NCBI GenBank assembly: GCA_021804705.1
Contig: JAJZHC010000002.1
Span: 1-27,447, forward strand
DNA length: 27,447 nucleotides
Reading direction: 5' to 3'
Source of the DNA: Pseudomonadota bacterium
GTDB lineage: Bacteria; Pseudomonadota; Gammaproteobacteria; Burkholderiales; Ferrovaceae
In this document: one piece after another, positions 23,507 through 27,447 of the stretch
Numbering within the stretch: position 1 is the stretch's first letter
Layout of the letters: each line of letters begins with the position of its first letter
Notes under the pieces: generated by a model
Told to the model about the DNA's origin: nothing
The model's database searches: none
What the model saw: only the letters and a program-made list of their open reading frames with translations
Translations under genes and position numbers: made by a program

Positions 23507-24790
23507 ATGAAAATCCAGATCAGCAACGGACGCGTCATCAACCCTGCTACCGGCGCCGATGCGGTGCAGGATGTTTTCATCGCCGCAGGAAAAATCGTCG
23601 GCCTGGGGCAAGGGCCCGCAAACTTCGGGCCCAATCGCGTCATCGATGCCCGCGGCAAGATTGTCATTCCCGGTTTGGTGGATTTGGCGGCACGCCTGCG
23701 CGAACCCGGTTTTGAGTACCTGGCCAAACTGGAAAGCGAAATGTTTGCGGCCACCGTGGGCGGCGTCACGAGCCTGTCATGTCCGCCGGACACGGACCCC
23801 CCCCTGGACGAACCTGGTCTGGTGGAAATGCTCAAACATCGCGCCAAGGGACGCAACCAGACCAATGTGTACCCACTGGGTGCGCTGACCCAACAATTGC
23901 GAGGCGAGCGCCTGACGGAAATGGGCGAACTGCATGATGCCGGCTGCGTCGCCTTTTCCCAGGCCAACGCCCCTCTGGTGGACACCCAGGTGCTGGCACG
24001 TGCGCTGGATTATGCCAGCAGCTTCGGATTTACAGTCTGGCTGCAGCCCCAGGACGCTCACCTGGGCAAGGGCGGCGTGGCGCACGAAGGCGAGGTTGCA
24101 TCGCGACTTGGTTTGCCCACCATTCCCGCCTGCTCCGAGAGTATTGCCATTTCCACGATTCTGCACCTGGTGCGCCACACGGGTGCTCGCGTGCACCTGT
24201 GTCGCCTGTCCAGTGCAGATGGGGTGGCTTTGGTGCGAGCCGCCAAGGCCGAAGGGCTTCCCATCACTTGCGACGTCTCCATCAACCACCTGCACTTGTC
24301 CGAACATGACATCGGCTTTTTCAACTCCCATTGTCATCTGATTCCACCCCTGCGCAGCCTGCGTGACCGGGATGCGCTGCGCGCCGGTCTCGCGGATGGA
24401 ACGGTGGATGCGCTGGTATCGGATCACTCGCCCGTGGATGACGACGTCAAGCAACTTCCTTTTGAGACCTCCGAAGCAGGAGCGACCGGACTGGAGCTGC
24501 TATTGCCCCTGACGCTCAAGTGGGCGCAGCAGGACAATATACCCCTGCCCCTTGCGCTGTCGCGCGTTACAGCCGACCCTGCGCGTATTCTGGGTGTCTC
24601 TGCCGGACAGATTGGCATGGGCAGCAATGCCGACCTGTGCCTGTTCAATCCTGAACGTGAATGGGTCGTCACACCGCAAAGCCTGAAAAGCCAGGGCAAG
24701 AACACCCCCTTTCTCAACTTGCCCCTGTCGGGCAAGGTGTCGCATACCATTGTAGGCGGCTTCCTGATTTACGAAGACGCCCGCGCCTGA
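23507..24790 (+). CDS. pyrX: Dihydroorotase-like protein, catalytically degenerate (PyrX / PyrC' type)
   Basis: Amidohydrolase-fold protein of 427 residues. It aligns with type I dihydroorotase, but the metal-binding D-x-H-x-H-L-R-E-P-G motif reads DLAARLREPG (59-68), so both histidines are lost. The later histidine positions also differ (WLQPQDAHLG and DVSINHLHLS), while VSDHSP survives. It should not bind the catalytic zinc. In pseudomonads and relatives such inactive homologues, encoded right after pyrB, are required to assemble a large aspartate carbamoyltransferase complex. The ATG at 23507 lies 13 bases after pyrB. A true dihydroorotase must be encoded elsewhere. The gene is often annotated simply as pyrC. 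Confidence 0.88.
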   Translation: MKIQISNGRVINPATGADAVQDVFIAAGKIVGLGQGPANFGPNRVIDARGKIVIPGLVDLAARLREPGFEYLAKLESEMFAATVGGVTSLSCPPDTDPPLDEPGLVEMLKHRAKGRNQTNVYPLGALTQQLRGERLTEMGELHDAGCVAFSQANAPLVDTQVLARALDYASSFGFTVWLQPQDAHLGKGGVAHEGEVASRLGLPTIPACSESIAISTILHLVRHTGARVHLCRLSSADGVALVRAAKAEGLPITCDVSINHLHLSEHDIGFFNSHCHLIPPLRSLRDRDALRAGLADGTVDALVSDHSPVDDDVKQLPFETSEAGATGLELLLPLTLKWAQQDNIPLPLALSRVTADPARILGVSAGQIGMGSNADLCLFNPEREWVVTPQSLKSQGKNTPFLNLPLSGKVSHTIVGGFLIYEDARA

Positions 24791-24801
24791 GGTTTACCGC
24801 C

Positions 24802-26826
24802 ATGAATAATCCGTTACTCGATTTTTCGGGATTGCCCCGCTTTGCCGACATTCAACCGTCCCACGTGGGCCCTGCAGTGGATACGCTGATTGCGGAAAAC
24901 ACCGCTGTTTTGGCTCAGGTGCTGACAGAGGCCGCAAGCCCCACCTGGGAGCGTTTCGTCGCTCCGCTGGAAGACGCCAACGAACGCCTGTCACGCGCCT
25001 GGGGCCAGGTGTCACACCTCAATGCCGTCGTCAACACGCCGGCATTGCGCGATGCCTATAACGCCAACCTGCCGAAAATCACCCAATACTGGGCCGCACT
25101 GGCGCAAAACGAAGCGCTTTTTGCTGGCTACAAGGCCTTGCGCGCTTCGCCGGAATTCCAGGCATTGAATCCTGCGCGCCGAAAAATCATCGACAATGAG
25201 CTGCGTGACTTCCGCCTGGGTGGCGCCGAGCTTTCCCCAAAGGATAAGGCCCGCTTTCTGGAAATTCAGGAAGCGCTGGCTGCCACGGGTGCGCAATTTG
25301 AACAAAACCTCATGGACACTACCAATGCCTTTGGCTATCTCGTGGCGGATGAAGCTGCCCTGCACGGATTGCCTGATGAAGTCATCCAGGCGGCCCGCGA
25401 CGCTGCGCTGAAAGATCAGCATGGTGGCTGGAAGTTCACCCTGCACGCACCCAGTTATGGGCCAGTCATGCAATACGCCGAATCGCGCAAGTTGCGCCAG
25501 GAGCTGTATTACAGCTATGCCACCCGCGCCTCGGAATTCGGCAAGGCGGAGTGGGACAACACCCCACTGATACGCAAGCTTCTGCAATTGCGCAGTGAAG
25601 AAGCCCGGTTGTTGGGCTTTGAGAGTTTTGCCGACCTGTCCCTGGAACCCAAAATGGCCGAGTCGCCGCAAGCCGTGCTGGCCTTTCTGAAAGACCTTGC
25701 CGCGCGCGCCAAACCATTTGCCGAAAAGGATTGGGCCGAACTCGAAACATTTGCCCGGGAAACACTGGGGCTGGACCAGCTCGAACCCTGGGATGTCGCC
25801 TTTGTTTCCGAAAAGCTGCGCAACCAGCGGTACGCGTTCTCGGACCAGGAGGTCAAGCAGTACTTCCCCGAAGACCAGGTATTACAAGGACTGTTCTGGG
25901 TGATCCGGCAATTGTACGGTCTGACGGTGTCTCTTTCGGAGGCACCCATCTGGCATGAGGATGCTCATTTTTACGACTTGCGTGATCTTTCTGGCGCGCT
26001 GGTGGGCCAGTTTTATCTGGACCTGTATGCACGCAACGGCAAACGGGGAGGCGCCTGGATGGACGATGCCATCACCAGGCGACGACGCGGCAATGCCATT
26101 CAGACTCCCGTGGCTTATCTCACCTGCAACTTTTCCGCCCCCGTGGGCGGAAAACCGGCCACTTTCACGCATGACGAAGTCATCACCCTGTTTCACGAGT
26201 TTGGCCATGGCCTGCACCACCTGCTGACGCGAATTGAAGACCTGCCCGTCTCTGGCATCAACGGCGTGGAATGGGACGCCGTGGAATTGCCCAGCCAGTT
26301 CATGGAAAACTTCTGTTGGGAATGGGAAGTGCTGGAAGGCATGACGCGACATGTGGACACGGGAAAACCACTTCCGCGTGCCTTGTTTGACCGCATGCTG
26401 GCCGCGCGCCACTTCCAGAGCGGCATGCAAACCGTGCGTCAAATCGAATTTTCCCTGTTCGACATGCAGTTGCACACGGGCTTCCCCCAGGAGGACAACC
26501 CCCTGCAACTACTGGAACGCATCCGCGACGAAGTAGCCGTGCTGCGCCCTCCCGCATGGCATCGCTTCCCCAACAGCTTCTCCCATATTTTCGCGGGAGG
26601 CTACGCTGCCGGTTACTACAGCTACAAGTGGGCCGAAGTCCTGTCCTCTGATGCTTACAGCCTGTTCGAGGAAAAGGGTGTGCTCGACGCCCGGACTGGC
26701 GCCCGCTTCCGTGACGAAATCCTTGCCGTGGGCGGCAGTCGTCCCGCGCTGGACTCATTCGTTGCCTTTCGCGGTCGCAAACCCAACATCGACGCGCTGC
26801 TGCGGCATAGCGGCATGAGGATATAG
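24802..26826 (+). CDS. prlC: Oligopeptidase A (M3 zinc metallopeptidase)
   Basis: Cytoplasmic zinc endopeptidase that degrades small peptides, including cleaved signal peptides. The 674-residue product is close to E. coli PrlC (680). The zinc site is FHEFGHGLHHLL with His465, Glu466 and His469, followed by GVEWDAVELPSQFMENFCWE for the third ligand, and the C-terminal GGYAAGYYSYKWAEVLSSDA segment that closes over substrate. The ATG at 24802 gives the usual start (MNNPLLDFSGLPRF), and GAGG at 24789-24792 is the ribosome site; open frame further upstream lies inside pyrX. It follows pyrX by 11 bases, so it is probably the last gene of the yqgE-ruvX-pyrBX-prlC run. Confidence 0.96.
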   Translation: MNNPLLDFSGLPRFADIQPSHVGPAVDTLIAENTAVLAQVLTEAASPTWERFVAPLEDANERLSRAWGQVSHLNAVVNTPALRDAYNANLPKITQYWAALAQNEALFAGYKALRASPEFQALNPARRKIIDNELRDFRLGGAELSPKDKARFLEIQEALAATGAQFEQNLMDTTNAFGYLVADEAALHGLPDEVIQAARDAALKDQHGGWKFTLHAPSYGPVMQYAESRKLRQELYYSYATRASEFGKAEWDNTPLIRKLLQLRSEEARLLGFESFADLSLEPKMAESPQAVLAFLKDLAARAKPFAEKDWAELETFARETLGLDQLEPWDVAFVSEKLRNQRYAFSDQEVKQYFPEDQVLQGLFWVIRQLYGLTVSLSEAPIWHEDAHFYDLRDLSGALVGQFYLDLYARNGKRGGAWMDDAITRRRRGNAIQTPVAYLTCNFSAPVGGKPATFTHDEVITLFHEFGHGLHHLLTRIEDLPVSGINGVEWDAVELPSQFMENFCWEWEVLEGMTRHVDTGKPLPRALFDRMLAARHFQSGMQTVRQIEFSLFDMQLHTGFPQEDNPLQLLERIRDEVAVLRPPAWHRFPNSFSHIFAGGYAAGYYSYKWAEVLSSDAYSLFEEKGVLDARTGARFRDEILAVGGSRPALDSFVAFRGRKPNIDALLRHSGMRI

Positions 26827-26834
26827 CGTATTGA

Positions 26835-26871
26835 GGAGAAATTGGGCGGGAGACTCCCGCCCAATTTCTCC
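26835..26871. terminator. Perfect long hairpin between prlC and the TonB-type gene
   Basis: A 17-base perfect stem (GGAGAAATTGGGCGGGA and its complement) closes on a three-base loop. There is no T run on either side, so it may act as a bidirectional 3'-end barrier rather than a classical terminator. It fills most of the 51 bases between the two convergent stops. Confidence 0.65.
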
Positions 26872-26877
26872 CCGTTG

Positions 26878-27447
26878 CTATTTGAGCGTTATGCCCTCAC
26901 CTGCGCGGACAAAATTGAAAGATCGGGTAATGCTGACCAGATCGGTCTCGGCACGCATGGCATCCGTAAAGGGCTGGAATGGTGCGGCCATCTGGATAAT
27001 ACGGCGTGCCGCATCATCCAGATAGGAGCTCCCCGAGGGCTGTCGAATTTCAATCAACGCAAGACTGCCGTCCTGGCGGATTGTGGCCGTGATCCGGACC
27101 GTGCCGTAAAGTGGCCGGCCCTCCACGGGTGGCGGATAATTGACCCGGCCCACCTGTTCCACCTTCTGGCGATAGGCTTCCTCATAGGGTCCAAAGACGC
27201 TATCACGCGTTTGCGGCGACAGCGCTCTCACCCGTTGCCCTGCAAACGGATCCACCGTTTCGCGTCGTGCCATCTGCAAACTTTTTGACCGCAAATCTTC
27301 GTCTGTTGCCGGGCTTGGGGTTGGCAGCGGCTGGGCGGCTGGGGCTGGGGCGGTGCTTGTGCTGAGGCTCGCCGCAGGTCTTGTCGGGGTCCGTGAGTGG
27401 CGCGATAGGCGGGGTCGTTCCGCGTGAATCGCCTCTTCGCGCTTCTG
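26878..27447 (-). CDS. TonB-family C-terminal domain protein, 5' end outside window
   Basis: The minus-strand frame is open from the stop at 26878 to the right edge, 189 codons. The C-terminal ~90 residues form a TonB C-terminal domain (VNYPPPVEGRPLYGTVRITATIRQDG, then LDDAARRIIQMAAPFQPF and ITRSFNF). Before it lies a linker rich in Pro, Ala and Ser (APAPAAQPLPTPSPATDED), and at the very edge a charged KREEA stretch. This is the layout of TonB-like proteins that span the periplasm, with the membrane anchor expected beyond the window. The atypical start of the domain (a DSVFGPYEEAYRQKVEQVG helix) resembles the cell-envelope TonB homologues rather than the ExbB/D-linked TonB of iron uptake; the partner cannot be told. 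A TTG at 27294 is only an internal codon. Confidence 0.85.
   Translation of the reverse strand, partial: QKREEAIHAERPRLSRHSRTPTRPAASLSTSTAPAPAAQPLPTPSPATDEDLRSKSLQMARRETVDPFAGQRVRALSPQTRDSVFGPYEEAYRQKVEQVGRVNYPPPVEGRPLYGTVRITATIRQDGSLALIEIRQPSGSSYLDDAARRIIQMAAPFQPFTDAMRAETDLVSITRSFNFVRAGEGITLK

Overview
The window looks like ordinary chromosome from a betaproteobacterium of fairly high GC content. The genus cannot be named from the sequence. The evidence is the family content (lptM-lysA, yqgE-ruvX-pyrB-pyrX, rhodanese/glnA/ntrB/ntrC, an alanine-lysine-rich histone H1-like protein, YjcH-ActP with a DUF294 protein and an exonuclease) and the Gram-negative envelope genes (dacB, mtgA, lptM, a TonB-type protein). 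I see no tRNA, rRNA, CRISPR, insertion sequence or prophage gene. Nothing here is clearly a new multi-gene system; the most interesting signals are regulatory.

Layout. 1-1420 (-): dacB (PBP4), cut by the left edge. 1408-3589: sigma70 promoter plus CIRCE operator, groES-groEL, terminator. 3762-5836 (+): yjcH-like gene and actP, overlapping by 4 bases, then a terminator. 5842-8262 (-): a cNMP-binding/CBS/DUF294 nucleotidyltransferase-like protein and a DnaQ-type exonuclease, converging on actP. 8325-9734 (+): argH. 9718-10311 (-): a MarR-type regulator with a C-terminal cysteine cluster and an apparently leaderless promoter. 10312-10605: AT-rich, hairpin-rich non-coding stretch. 10606-12053 (+): lptM-lysA. 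12325-12906 (+): histone H1-like protein behind a strong palindrome. 12994-15002 (-): rhodanese, aroE, mtgA. 15003-19334 (+): nitrogen control locus with paired NtrC sites, sigma54 promoter, glnA, terminator, ntrB, ntrC. 19283-21509 (-): phrB-xthA DNA repair pair. 21565-26826 (+): yqgE, ruvX, pyrB, pyrX, prlC. 26878-27447 (-): TonB-type protein cut by the right edge.

How they work together. The glnA-ntrBC block is a self-contained nitrogen circuit: NtrB/NtrC would act on the two sites and the sigma54 promoter ahead of glnA. PyrB and the catalytically degenerate PyrX probably form the two-subunit aspartate carbamoyltransferase known from pseudomonads. The ActP block resembles the neighbourhood found in Pseudomonas, where DUF294 and exonuclease genes sit beside the acetate symporter. 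The MarR gene, the lptM-lysA junction and the H1-like promoter share a short TRGTATYG half-site, which may mark a small regulon; this is inference. Several convergent pairs overlap at their ends (argH/marR by 17 bases, ntrC/xthA by 52).
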